A DNA stretch of 64,000 nt from Hyphomicrobiales bacterium. Lineage in GTDB: Bacteria > Pseudomonadota > Alphaproteobacteria > Rhizobiales > Rhizobiaceae. Below the pieces are notes generated by a model, which had not been told where the DNA came from, ran no database searches, and saw nothing but the letters and a program-made list of their open reading frames with translations. Made by a program: the position numbers and the translations under genes. The DNA is taken from positions 28,987 through 92,986 of the forward strand of contig NVSG01000003.1 in assembly GCA_002401155.1 (NCBI GenBank). Reading direction: 5' to 3'. Below are positions 26,155 to 34,845 of the stretch, piece by piece. Numbering within the stretch: the first letter of the stretch is position 1; every line of letters begins with the position of its first letter.

Positions 26155-26709
26155 CTAATTGGTTTCTGAAAGATATGCCTCACAAGAAACAACATTGGCA
26201 TAGCTCATGGCCAAAGGTGCCATGAAGGCTGCGTGCACCTGCGATGCGGGTACTTCTACGCCGTTGAACGCCGTTTCTTTTGCACCGCAGGCATCTTCAA
26301 CCAATGTAACTTCATAGCCAAAATCGGATGCGGCTCTGGTGGTAGCATCGACACACATCTGACTCATGGCACCACAAATGGTGAGTTTGGATACTCCCCT
26401 CGCCTCAAGTTCACCGCGCAATGGCGTATCGTGAAAACTATTGGCCTTGTGTTTTAAAATGACGGTTTCACCTTCGAGCGGAGCAACGGAGGCATGGGTT
26501 TCGGCGCCGGTTGTTCCGGGTCCAAAGAACGGTGCTTCATCTGATGGTATCTCATGGCGGATGTGGATGACTTCATAGCCTTGTTTGCGGGCGTGTTCGA
26601 GCAGGCGGGCAGCGTTTGCTGATACTGTCTGCATTTTATCGACAGGCCATTTTCCGCCTTCAAAATAATCGTTCTGGATATCGATGAGGACTAGTGCGGT
26701 TTTGGACAT
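26155..26709 (-). CDS. Isochorismatase-family cysteine hydrolase
   Basis: 184 residues from the ATG at 26707-26709, preferred over an earlier in-frame start at 26721 because GGAG lies seven to ten bases before it. Catalytic triad contexts are visible: ALVLIDIQNDYF (Asp), VILKHKANSF (Lys) and TICGAMSQMCVDATTR (nucleophilic Cys). The family hydrolyses amides or isochorismate; the exact substrate is unknown. It is divergent from a GlxA-type regulator 94 bases away, a common pairing suggesting that the regulator controls it. Confidence 0.92.
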   Translation of the reverse strand: MSKTALVLIDIQNDYFEGGKWPVDKMQTVSANAARLLEHARKQGYEVIHIRHEIPSDEAPFFGPGTTGAETHASVAPLEGETVILKHKANSFHDTPLRGELEARGVSKLTICGAMSQMCVDATTRAASDFGYEVTLVEDACGAKETAFNGVEVPASQVHAAFMAPLAMSYANVVSCEAYLSETN

Positions 26710-26803
26710 TTCAAACTCCATTTTGTTGACTATCCAATATCTAAACTCGGCGTGCGCCTGATACGATTGGCGTAAATGACATTTAATATGCTATATTCGC
26801 CAA

Positions 26804-27745
26804 ATGACTTCCAATTCTCACTCCATCGCAATCATTGCCTATCGTGACGTGCAGATGTCTGCCGTTCTCGGTCTGGCTGATTTGTTCACGATTGCCAACC
26901 GACACAGCCTGAAACTTGGTGGTGGTCGGTTGGATGTCACTCAGGTGGACGAAACGATGATGTTAGAAGCAACGGCTTCGTTTGACGCGATCATTTTGCT
27001 CCCATCCTTGGGAGGCTCGCGAGGTGAAGGTGAGACGGCTATCCATAACTGGTTGCGTGAACAACATGCTGGCGGCGCTTTGATGTGTTCTGTCTGCGCG
27101 GGCGCATTTTGGCTTGGCCATAGCGGGCTTTTAAAAGGACGTCCTGCGACAACCCATTGGGTGCTTGAAGAAGAGTTTCGCTCCTGTTTTCCCGACACAC
27201 AGCTTAGCGCCGAGCATTTGTTGATTGATGACAATGACATTGTGACTGCTGGCGGGCTGATGGCATGGCTCGATCTGGGGCTGTTTATCGTCAATCGCTG
27301 GCTTGGCCCGCAAGTGGTTTCACAAACCGCCCGTCATTTGTTGATTGATCCCAGCGGGCGGGAGCAGCGCAATTATCGGAGTTTCATGCCGCCCCTAAAT
27401 CATGGTGACAGAGCTATTCTTACGCTTCAACATTGGCTGGAAGGGCATACGGATAGTGAAATCACCGTTACCGGAATGGCTGAGCGGACAAAATTATCGA
27501 GTAGAACATTCCTTAGGCGCTTCAAAAAAGCTACCGGCTACACACCCAATAGCTACGTCCAAAACCTACGCATTGAGAAAGCGCGAGGCCTGTTGGAGCG
27601 CACGCGCATACCGGTTAGCGAGATTGGCTGGAATGTGGGTTATCAGGATGCCTCAGCTTTCAGCCGGGTTTTCCGGGCAACCACCGGCCTGACTGCGGGA
27701 GAATACAGAAATCGCTTCGGGGTTCTGACGCGAAGCGGCTTGTGA
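26804..27745 (+). CDS. GlxA-type regulator (DJ-1/PfpI domain plus AraC DNA-binding domain)
   Basis: 313 residues. The N-terminal half is a DJ-1/PfpI-like sensor domain (IAIIAYRDVQMSAVLGLADL, with the nucleophile-elbow-like MCSVCAGAFWLGHSGLL), and the C-terminal half holds two helix-turn-helices of AraC type (MAERTKLSSRTFLRRFKKAT and IPVSEIGWNVGYQDASAFSR). Divergent from the isochorismatase gene, its likely target. Members of this group often respond to nitrogenous metabolites. Confidence 0.93.
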   Translation: MTSNSHSIAIIAYRDVQMSAVLGLADLFTIANRHSLKLGGGRLDVTQVDETMMLEATASFDAIILLPSLGGSRGEGETAIHNWLREQHAGGALMCSVCAGAFWLGHSGLLKGRPATTHWVLEEEFRSCFPDTQLSAEHLLIDDNDIVTAGGLMAWLDLGLFIVNRWLGPQVVSQTARHLLIDPSGREQRNYRSFMPPLNHGDRAILTLQHWLEGHTDSEITVTGMAERTKLSSRTFLRRFKKATGYTPNSYVQNLRIEKARGLLERTRIPVSEIGWNVGYQDASAFSRVFRATTGLTAGEYRNRFGVLTRSGL

Positions 27746-27747
27746 TA

Positions 27748-28998
27748 TTATTTTGTCAGGGTGCGAAGATATTTATCCAGCACATCACCCCAGAGTTCTT
27801 CATAGCCAGCAACATAATGTCCGTATTTTCCCGGCACGTCGAAAACGTTAAATTCTCCCTTGCCGCCGGCTTTGCGGAAAGCCTCGAAATTTCCCTGACT
27901 GTGTTTGACGCTATAATAAGGATCGCCCTTTCCGTAGAGCCATAACGTGGGATGATCAAAACTTGCCCCTGTTTTAAACAGCGTTTCGTTTATGAGCTTT
28001 GCGGAGGGGCAAAGCTCTCCCATCCAGCCGCCGACAAAATTGACGACACCGCGAACCTGCTCGGGGTGCTTCCCGGCATAAGCGACAGCCAATATGCCGC
28101 CTCTTGATTGTCCCCCAATGAGGATGGAAGACGGGGCAACATCCGGTCGAGCGCGCAATACAGAGATCGCAGCTTCAACATCAACCAGCGCCCTTTCGGC
28201 TCCGGCAAGGGATATATCCGCATCGCAGGTATATCCTTTGGAGCGGGTTTTGGAAAAACCCTCATCATAAAGGCCATCTGATTTTCCTCGCCCTCTGCGC
28301 TGAGGAAACGCTACCATCCAGCCACGCTGGTTGAGAAATGCGGCTAACCCGACATCGCTCCATGTGTAGCCGAACATCGTTGCGTCGTTGCCTCGACCCG
28401 TTGAGCCGTGATTTATCACCGCGAGCGGGAATGGCCCCGGACCTGATGGTTTGAAAATTACGACCTCAAGGCGAACTGGCTCACCATCCTCCATAAGGTC
28501 TGTTTCGATGAATTCGGATTTACCACTCTTCCAGACCAATTTCGCACCGGGTTTGGTAATGGCGTCGAGTTCGACTTTCTTCATGACAGCTACAGCGCGA
28601 ATAAAACCTCGGGCATAATGTGCTTTTAATTCACCCGAAGCCATCAATTCATAAGCTGCGGAAGCACCGGGAAAGCTGATGGTAAGCTTGTCTTTTGATA
28701 TGGTGACTTCATGCTTGGTCCACTCGGGCTTAATCCCGATCGCCGGATTAGCCCCAATGGCGTAGATGATCTGCGCCTTTCCATCACTCGACACAGAGCG
28801 AACTACCAAAATGTGTTTGAGACCATCTCCCCACGCTCCGGCCCATGTGCCCAGCCATTGCCGGTATGGACTATTGGCATTTTGAGGCAGCGTAATCTTG
28901 ACGTTCTGCGGGAGAGGCACGCCGTCGATTTGATGGTCTTTGGCAGAAGCTACAGATGTGAAAGTCAAGGCAATTAACAGGAAAAGTTGATACAGCAT
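27748..28998 (-). CDS. Exported alpha/beta hydrolase (dienelactone hydrolase-like)
   Basis: 416 residues with an N-terminal Sec signal (LYQLFLLIALTFTSVASAK). The first half is a beta-rich domain of unknown role (GTWAGAWGDGLKHILVVRS); the second is an alpha/beta hydrolase with oxyanion region VINHGSTGRGND, nucleophile elbow ILIGGQSRGGILAV (Ser in GQSRG) and LWLYGKGDPYYSVKHSQGN carrying the acid residue; a late His lies in YGHYVAGYEE. A secreted esterase or peptidase is likely. Convergent with the GlxA-type gene, two bases apart. Confidence 0.82.
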   Translation of the reverse strand: MLYQLFLLIALTFTSVASAKDHQIDGVPLPQNVKITLPQNANSPYRQWLGTWAGAWGDGLKHILVVRSVSSDGKAQIIYAIGANPAIGIKPEWTKHEVTISKDKLTISFPGASAAYELMASGELKAHYARGFIRAVAVMKKVELDAITKPGAKLVWKSGKSEFIETDLMEDGEPVRLEVVIFKPSGPGPFPLAVINHGSTGRGNDATMFGYTWSDVGLAAFLNQRGWMVAFPQRRGRGKSDGLYDEGFSKTRSKGYTCDADISLAGAERALVDVEAAISVLRARPDVAPSSILIGGQSRGGILAVAYAGKHPEQVRGVVNFVGGWMGELCPSAKLINETLFKTGASFDHPTLWLYGKGDPYYSVKHSQGNFEAFRKAGGKGEFNVFDVPGKYGHYVAGYEELWGDVLDKYLRTLTK

Positions 28999-29073
28999 GT
29001 CATATTTTGTAGTGCAGATCGCTCTCTACTTCAACGTCGCGTATCAACCTTTCCATGCGAGTTAAATGGCTAT

Positions 29074-29457
29074 TCATTGAGCGCTGCTTGGCATTTTCTC
29101 CAGCAATCGTGCCATTTGGAGTTCCAGCCGCTTGACCTCACGCAATATCCGGTTGGTTTCCATGCGCATCCAGCTCCATAGTTTGATCAGCATTTGGGCT
29201 GATAAACCAAACCATGCGATGCCTGCCCAGCGGAGCATTGTGTTGGTATCATCCGCGGTGGCAAATTTCCATGCAGCGTAAAGGCCGATGATTGACAGGA
29301 CTAAACCTGCGGCAACGGTGACCACCGTAATCCAGGCCATTTTGCCCTGAAACAAGCCACCGAACTGGCGCAAAATGCCCTGCTCGCCTAATTGTTCCAT
29401 CATGGCGCGATCTTCAGCTTCGAGTGCTTCTTCGATTCTTTGATCAAGTTTGGTCAT
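29074..29457 (-). CDS. DUF6768-type membrane protein, partner of ECF sigma factor
   Basis: 127 residues with a charged, helical N-terminus (LDQRIEEALEAEDRAMMEQL), two hydrophobic spans (about residues 40-65 and 75-95) and a coiled-coil-like C-terminus (RILREVKRLELQMARLLEKM). It matches the small proteins encoded directly after ECF sigma genes in many alphaproteobacteria. It overlaps the sigma gene by 14 bases, so coupling is tight. A role as membrane-bound anti-sigma or sensor is inferred; it lacks a zinc-binding anti-sigma motif. Confidence 0.7.
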   Translation of the reverse strand: MTKLDQRIEEALEAEDRAMMEQLGEQGILRQFGGLFQGKMAWITVVTVAAGLVLSIIGLYAAWKFATADDTNTMLRWAGIAWFGLSAQMLIKLWSWMRMETNRILREVKRLELQMARLLEKMPSSAQ

Positions 29458-30013
29458 TTTTGTTTTCTCCTTCTAATGCCGCGCGCAAATTGTGCCGGGC
29501 ATGCATTAAGCGGGTTTTTACGGTTCCCGCCGGAACCTTTAGTGCAATTGAAATCTCGGTGATGCTGAAACCTTCGATATAATGAAGCCCAATCGCGGCA
29601 TGCTGCTCTTTTGAAAGTTCTGCCATGGCCCTATTGAGGGGCGTGCGATCAGCTTGCGCCTCGATGTCGGCCTGAGAATGATCTTTCTCCTCAGGCTCGG
29701 CGGCCAATGCATCGCCATCACGGCGCTTGCGGGTAATTTTACGGATTGCATCGGCTGTGCGCCTTGTGACAATTCTGTAGGCCCATGCAGGAAAGACGAC
29801 GATGTTCTTTAACCCCGGCAAGCCCTTATAGATATCAATCCAGCTATCCTGAACGATATCTCTGGCCAGCTCCATTTCGCCGGACAGGCGATAAGCATGG
29901 GCGATTAATCGTGGCTGCCAATGTTTTACCAGACGCTCAAAAGCGGCGCTGTCGCCCGTGCGGGCGCTGGCTGCCAGATATTCATCAAATTTGCGCGCAA
30001 CATTCCGCCGCAT
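29444..30013 (-). CDS. ECF-type RNA polymerase sigma factor
   Basis: 189 residues with region 2 (FERLVKHWQPRLIAHAYRL, then ARDIVQDSWIDIYKGLPGLK) and region 4 (LSKEQHAAIGLHYIEGFSIT and VPAGTVKTRLMHARHNLRAA), and no regions 1 or 3, so it is a minimal ECF sigma factor. Upstream lies the palindrome GAAACGTTTC. It is co-transcribed with the DUF6768 membrane protein, which probably controls its activity. The stimulus is unknown. Confidence 0.93.
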   Translation of the reverse strand: MRRNVARKFDEYLAASARTGDSAAFERLVKHWQPRLIAHAYRLSGEMELARDIVQDSWIDIYKGLPGLKNIVVFPAWAYRIVTRRTADAIRKITRKRRDGDALAAEPEEKDHSQADIEAQADRTPLNRAMAELSKEQHAAIGLHYIEGFSITEISIALKVPAGTVKTRLMHARHNLRAALEGENKNDQT

Positions 30014-30027
30014 GGCAATTTACTTTC

Positions 30028-30037
30028 GAAACGTTTC
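30028..30037. promoter_or_regulatory. Palindrome GAAACGTTTC upstream of the sigma gene
   Basis: A perfect 10-base palindrome lies 15 bases before the sigma-factor ATG, flanked by TTTC and AACG. It may be an operator or part of an autoregulated ECF promoter; there is no independent support. Confidence 0.25.
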
Positions 30038-30103
30038 AACGAACCTTACAATATAAGTCGCTGGATAGTCCGAAACGGTTCAATTCAATCTTTGAAAGTT
30101 GCT

Positions 30104-31084
30104 TTAGCCTATGTTTTCTCGGCCATGGGGGGCGGAGAAATCCACATCAGGGCCAAGTGGCACAATGCCCGTGGGGTTTACGCTCAGATGGCTGGCGTAA
30201 TAATGCTTCTTGATGTGATCCATGTTGATGGTGCCAGCAATTCCCTGTTGCTGATAGAGATCGCGTACATAACCGGAGAGATTGGGATAATCGACAATTC
30301 TGCGCAGATTGCATTTGAAATGGCCCACATAGACCGGGTCAAAGCGGATTAGTGTGGTGAACAGACGCCAATCTGCTTCTGTGATGGTGTCGCCAGTCAA
30401 ATAGCGCCTTGTGGCAAGGCGTTCATTAAGAAAATCGAGGGTTTCGAACAGAGGAATAACGGCTTCTTCATAAGCCTCTTGCGTGGTTGAAAAGCCGGAA
30501 CGGTAAACGCCGTTATTCAGGGTTTCATAGATGCGCTCGTTGAGTTGGTCTATTTCTTCGCGCTTTTCTGGCGGGTATAAATCGCCCGGCGTGGCGCCCA
30601 CATCGTTGAAAGCTGAATTCATCATGCGGATGATTTCGGAAGATTCATTATTGACGATGGTGTTTTGGTGTTTGTCCCACAGAACCGGCACGGTCACGCG
30701 GCCGCTGTAATTCTCATCGGCTGCGAGATAGACCTCGTACATGAAGTTGGAATGATTGATCTCATCAGAAACAATCTCGTCGCCGGGTTCAAAGGTCCAG
30801 CCTTTTTCGAGCATCAACCAGTTCGCCACCGATACGGATATATGATCTTCAAGGCCTTTCAATGCGCGAAAGATCAGGGCGCGGTGCGCCCATGGGCATG
30901 CATAGGCGACATAGAGGTGATAGCGTCCGGCTTCAGCCTTGAACCCGCCCTCACCCGTTGGGCCAGCTTTACCATCGGCGGTTACCCAGTTTCGAAACTG
31001 GGATTGGCTGCGAACAAAATGGCCTTTATTCTTGGCGGTTTCGTACCAGACGTCGTGCCATTTTCCTTCGTGAAGCAGTCCCAA
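30104..31084 (-). CDS. Glutathionyl-hydroquinone reductase (YqjG/EcfG4-type GST)
   Basis: Reduces glutathionyl-hydroquinones using glutathione, in the cytoplasm. I start it at TTG 31082-31084 because AAGGAA lies six bases upstream and this gives the family-typical MGLLHEGKWHDVWYETAKN; an ATG eight codons earlier (31108) has no such site. 326 residues, usual length. The catalytic motif is YACPWAHRALIFRAL (Cys of CPW), and the C-terminal GST domain includes LTGDTITEADWRLFTTLIRF. It lies 35 bases after a zeta-class GST gene in the same direction and fits quinone detoxification during aromatic breakdown. Confidence 0.9.
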   Translation of the reverse strand: MGLLHEGKWHDVWYETAKNKGHFVRSQSQFRNWVTADGKAGPTGEGGFKAEAGRYHLYVAYACPWAHRALIFRALKGLEDHISVSVANWLMLEKGWTFEPGDEIVSDEINHSNFMYEVYLAADENYSGRVTVPVLWDKHQNTIVNNESSEIIRMMNSAFNDVGATPGDLYPPEKREEIDQLNERIYETLNNGVYRSGFSTTQEAYEEAVIPLFETLDFLNERLATRRYLTGDTITEADWRLFTTLIRFDPVYVGHFKCNLRRIVDYPNLSGYVRDLYQQQGIAGTINMDHIKKHYYASHLSVNPTGIVPLGPDVDFSAPHGRENIG

Positions 31085-31119
31085 ATCAAATTCCTTTCGG
31101 CATCCCAAACAATATCTGG

Positions 31120-31770
31120 CTAAACAGCATCCGGTTGGTTTTTAGGTAGTGCCTTTTCGAAGGCTTGCAAAGCCATGCAATTATCAAAAATACGTGAAAT
31201 CGTCGGATATGGGGCGAGATCGACACCAAAGCGTTCGTTTGAAACAACTTGGGCTGCAATGCATAAATCGCCCATGGTTGGCGTATCCCCGTGGCAGAAT
31301 TTGCCAGTAGCCGGATTGCTGTTCATTTGAGTTTCCAGCGCGCTGAAGCAATCATTGACCCACATTCTGAACCATTTTGTCTGGGCATCATGGTCGGCAC
31401 CCAAATCCACTTCCAAAGTCCGCATGATGCGTCCAGCTAGTAAAGGCGTCGTATCGCAAGCGATGGCATAGGCAATCGCCCTCACCCGCGCCCGTTCATC
31501 AATATCCTTGGGCAATAAGGCTGGCTCGGGATAGGTTTCCTCAAGCCATTCAATTATTGCGAGCGACTGGGACAGGATTGGTTTGCCCTCCCGCTCAATG
31601 GCAGGGACAAATCCTTGCGGATTCATTTTTAGATATTCCTCAGATTTTTGCTCTTTCTTTTTCAAATTCCACGCCACTTGACCATGGGCAATGCCCTTTA
31701 AATTCAATGCGATACGAACGCGTAATGATGCAGAACTTCCATAAAACTGGTGGAGTATAATATCTGCCAT
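31120..31770 (-). CDS. maiA: Maleylpyruvate/maleylacetoacetate isomerase (zeta-class GST)
   Basis: 216 residues, the normal length. N-terminal glutathione-site motif FYGSSASLRVRIALNLKGI (with the Ser-Ser of zeta GSTs), KMNPQGFVPAIEREG and LSQSLAIIEWLEETYPEPAL are family signatures. It isomerises the cis ring-opening product of gentisate or homogentisate. It lies 15 bases after a fumarylpyruvate-hydrolase-type gene, so the pair makes up the last two steps of the gentisate route (maleylpyruvate to fumarylpyruvate to pyruvate plus fumarate). The dioxygenase for that route is not in the window. Confidence 0.9.
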   Translation of the reverse strand: MADIILHQFYGSSASLRVRIALNLKGIAHGQVAWNLKKKEQKSEEYLKMNPQGFVPAIEREGKPILSQSLAIIEWLEETYPEPALLPKDIDERARVRAIAYAIACDTTPLLAGRIMRTLEVDLGADHDAQTKWFRMWVNDCFSALETQMNSNPATGKFCHGDTPTMGDLCIAAQVVSNERFGVDLAPYPTISRIFDNCMALQAFEKALPKNQPDAV

Positions 31771-31785
31771 CTGAATTATTCGACC

Positions 31786-32472
31786 TTAAATCAGTTTGAA
31801 GGAAATCTCGCCGATGCCATCAATGCCGCCCTTAACATCGTCGCCTTTTTCGGCGGCATCAACGCCGGCCGGCGTTCCGGTATAGATGAGATCGCCCTGT
31901 TTCAATTCAACAAACCTGGAGAGATAGGCAATCACTTCCTCTACGGACCAGATCAATTCGTTGAGACTTGCGTCTTGGCGGCTATCGCCATTGACGGTGA
32001 GCCAGATGCGCTTTCCTTCAAGATCGGCAGGCTCGCGCTTCACTAACGCTGTGCAAGGCGCGGAATAATCAAAACCCTTGGAAAGATCCCATGGGCGGCT
32101 CTTTTTCTTGGCTTCGGCCTGCAAATCACGCCGTGTAAGATCGACGCCAACGCCGTAGCCAAAAACATGTTCGTTGGCATTATCGACTTCGATGTTTGAA
32201 CCATCCTTGCCAATCGCCACAACCAGTTCGATTTCATGGTGCAGGGAATTGGTTTCGCTTGGATAAGGAATATCCGCGCCATCGCTAACGATGGCATCGG
32301 CAGGCTTGGTGAAGAAAAACGGGTCTTCGCGGTCCGGATCATGGCCCATTTCGCGGGCATGGGCTGCATAATTACGGCCTACACAGAAAATACGACGAAT
32401 TGGAAAACGCTCGTCCATGCCTTCGACTGGTAGTGAGGGTGTCGGAAGCGGTTCAAAAACAAAACTGGACAT
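31786..32472 (-). CDS. Fumarylacetoacetate hydrolase-family protein (fumarylpyruvate hydrolase type)
   Basis: 228 residues. Typical are FPIRRIFCVGRNYAAHAREM, FFFTKPADAIV, LHHEIELVVAIG (metal Glu), VGVDLTRRDLQAEAKKK and GDLIYTGTPAGVDA. Short FAH proteins with the RRDLQ...PWDLSKGFD segment act on fumarylpyruvate, as NagK does in naphthalene degraders. With the adjacent zeta GST it supports a gentisate lower pathway. First gene of the FAH-GST-GST run. Confidence 0.9.
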   Translation of the reverse strand: MSSFVFEPLPTPSLPVEGMDERFPIRRIFCVGRNYAAHAREMGHDPDREDPFFFTKPADAIVSDGADIPYPSETNSLHHEIELVVAIGKDGSNIEVDNANEHVFGYGVGVDLTRRDLQAEAKKKSRPWDLSKGFDYSAPCTALVKREPADLEGKRIWLTVNGDSRQDASLNELIWSVEEVIAYLSRFVELKQGDLIYTGTPAGVDAAEKGDDVKGGIDGIGEISFKLI

Positions 32473-32569
32473 GGATACGGGCCTTTCATCTAAGCCGAGA
32501 TATTATCAAAATCGGCTCAGAAATAGCAGGCTAAGGCGCGTGCGGCAATGTCGAGAGAGTTTTAAATCC

Positions 32570-34399
32570 CTATCTTCCCAGCAAAAACTCGCGGGAACCT
32601 TCCGGGCCAAAATTCCGGTTCAAAAAGGCGGGACGAATGTTCTTCAAATCGAGCATGGTCAGACCCACGGCGGCGTTATCGAGTTCCGGCCATTCGGCAA
32701 AGCCCAGATAATTACAACCGATGTTCTTATAATGCCTGAACAGCACTGGGAGGCTGCGTTTACCGCCCTCGAAACCATTGATGAAATTGGCGACATCAGC
32801 AAAATTGTGACAAGCATCCACCATGTCATCCACGGCTACTTCGCGTGGGATATCAAGGCTCATCTGGCGTTTGGGGGTGACAAAACCATCCATGCCTTCT
32901 TGCAGGCACTTATCCATAATGAAGCGGTGCAATAGCTCACGCGATACGGGTGTGAAGGTCTGCCCCATGGTGACCGGGCCGAATAAATATTTGATGTCTT
33001 TATTGCGACTGACAACTTCCAATATGCCGCGCCACAGCAGCAATAGAGGTGTGTAATGCTTTTGATATTCCGGCATAATCGCTGCGCGTCCCAGCTCCAT
33101 CGAGCGGGGTAAAATATTCAAAAACTTTGGTGACAGATTGAAGATTGAGGAAGATACAAGTTTTTCCTCGGCCTCACTGGCAGAGGTGAATTTTGGCAAC
33201 ATATAGCGATAAACACCAACCATCCGGTTTTTATCATTATCCCACAAAATCAAATGATTATTGAATTTATCGTATTGATCCTGCATCTCGTCAGCGCTGT
33301 TGAGCTTTGTTTCTTTGGAAAACGCAGCAAAACGCACATCGCAAATGGTTTTTAGCAGTTCCGCAGAGATGTTCTCTTCGACATTATAGACAGAAAAGTT
33401 CTTCTGGGTGACGAGGTGCTGGGTGCCTTTTATCAGATTTTCCGCATTGGCGGCCAAACGGAGCGCCGGCTTTGCCAGAACAGTTTCATCCACGATATTT
33501 TTCGGGCTGGATTTCTTCGGCATATCGGTTTTGAGCGCATAGGTCAGGCTGCGGGAGAATTGTCCCGGCGAAATGGCCTTGGCAATTTGTGCCAATTGCG
33601 GCGCGGAAACCGGTTGTCCAATGCGGAAGCGGAAATCATGGCCGCCGCGCAGGAATTCACGCAACAGCATATAGGTGCGTAATTTTGGATGGATCAGCCC
33701 GGACAGGTTGAACAACATGGAATTGCGCCCGGAAATGTGCATGGGCACCATTTCGCCGCCGCTGATCTCCACAAAACGATGTACCTGATCGGTCCATTCT
33801 GAATCGGAAATGGTCCAGTCAGAGGTTTTCAAATGGGAGCAGATACGGCCCGGAAATAATGCCAGGTCGCCGCCGGAACGAAGATGTCTCAAAGCAGTAG
33901 CAATGGATTTTCGGTTCAAACCACGATTGCTATCGGACATAAACGGATCAACAAACAACAACCGGTCATCGTTCAACTGGGTTGCGGCCAAAATGGTATT
34001 GGCGAACAGTTTCATGCGCGGGCGATGGCGCGTTAAAAGACGGAACATGCCCAGCGCATCGGGCAGGCCATAAGGGTGGTTGGCAACGAATACTTTCGGC
34101 CCATCGTCAAGCTCTTCAAGGACTGACGGATTTTCAATGGTCCACTGAATGTTCAGTTCTTCAAACAGATAATCAATGATCTCGTCAGCATCAGGCCATG
34201 GGGGGCCGAGCTCTGCCATGATATCGTTGAATTTCTTGATACCGATAATTTTTTCAATAGCCGACAAGGCAAAACCTGCAGCAACCGATGGGGAGGCTGA
34301 ATCATCAGATTTTTCATTCGAAAACTGGCCGCTAAGCACTTTTTTCGTTGAAAGGAACTTGTTTGATTGATCGGAATTCATTGCTGTTTGGGTATCCAT
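32570..34399 (-). CDS. OlsF-like two-domain acyltransferase (PlsC-like plus GNAT/OlsB-like)
   Basis: 609 residues from the ATG at 34397-34399 with GGAG upstream. Residues about 50-290 form an acyltransferase domain with KVFVANHPYGLPDALGMFRL, an atypical H-to-D spacing of the putative-haemolysin/OlsA type, and LALFPGRICSH. Residues about 330-600 form a GNAT-like domain (VCDVRFAAFSKETKL-type segment, MVGVYRYMLPKF, MELGRAAIMPEYQKHYTPLL) resembling OlsB, which acylates ornithine. The fusion suggests a one-protein synthase of ornithine or a related aminolipid, as in Serratia OlsF. The domain order should be checked by a domain search. Confidence 0.75.
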   Translation of the reverse strand: MDTQTAMNSDQSNKFLSTKKVLSGQFSNEKSDDSASPSVAAGFALSAIEKIIGIKKFNDIMAELGPPWPDADEIIDYLFEELNIQWTIENPSVLEELDDGPKVFVANHPYGLPDALGMFRLLTRHRPRMKLFANTILAATQLNDDRLLFVDPFMSDSNRGLNRKSIATALRHLRSGGDLALFPGRICSHLKTSDWTISDSEWTDQVHRFVEISGGEMVPMHISGRNSMLFNLSGLIHPKLRTYMLLREFLRGGHDFRFRIGQPVSAPQLAQIAKAISPGQFSRSLTYALKTDMPKKSSPKNIVDETVLAKPALRLAANAENLIKGTQHLVTQKNFSVYNVEENISAELLKTICDVRFAAFSKETKLNSADEMQDQYDKFNNHLILWDNDKNRMVGVYRYMLPKFTSASEAEEKLVSSSIFNLSPKFLNILPRSMELGRAAIMPEYQKHYTPLLLLWRGILEVVSRNKDIKYLFGPVTMGQTFTPVSRELLHRFIMDKCLQEGMDGFVTPKRQMSLDIPREVAVDDMVDACHNFADVANFINGFEGGKRSLPVLFRHYKNIGCNYLGFAEWPELDNAAVGLTMLDLKNIRPAFLNRNFGPEGSREFLLGR

Positions 34400-34845
34400 C
34401 AATTTAGCTCCATCCCGCCACAGAATGATGCCTTAAATTGGCCGTTTGATACGGCTTGCGCAAAGTTGTTACGGGCTTGATGCCCGACGCCCTATCACCA
34501 ACTAAACGTTTTCAATTTCACTCGTTTCAAACCCTCGAACCATCCAATAATTGGCACGAAAGCTCACTAATTTTGCGTTTATCGATGGAATCAAGCCATT
34601 TTAAGGCAAATATATGAACCAGATAGCTCAAATCGCCTGAATCCCACTGCACTCTTGAGGTCGTATAGACCATAAAACCACTTGGTTAGCCAATAAATTC
34701 GCCTTTTTTGGTGAATTATCATCCCGCCTTGAGTTTTCCACAATTTCCGACCAGTGCTTTTCAGCAAGGACCGAGGTCCCTATGGCGCTTTTTATTTTTG
34801 CACCCTAAGCTATCGATAACAGATTTTTATGACAGGATATGACAC
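34400..34845. other. Divergent intergenic region, no gene seen
   Basis: 446 bases between two divergent genes. It contains a possible hairpin AATTCGCC...GGTGAATT (34701-34722) and the short inverted pair GGACC-GA-GGTCC near 34766-34777. No open frame with a ribosome site was found. Promoters for both flanking genes must lie here. Confidence 0.5.
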
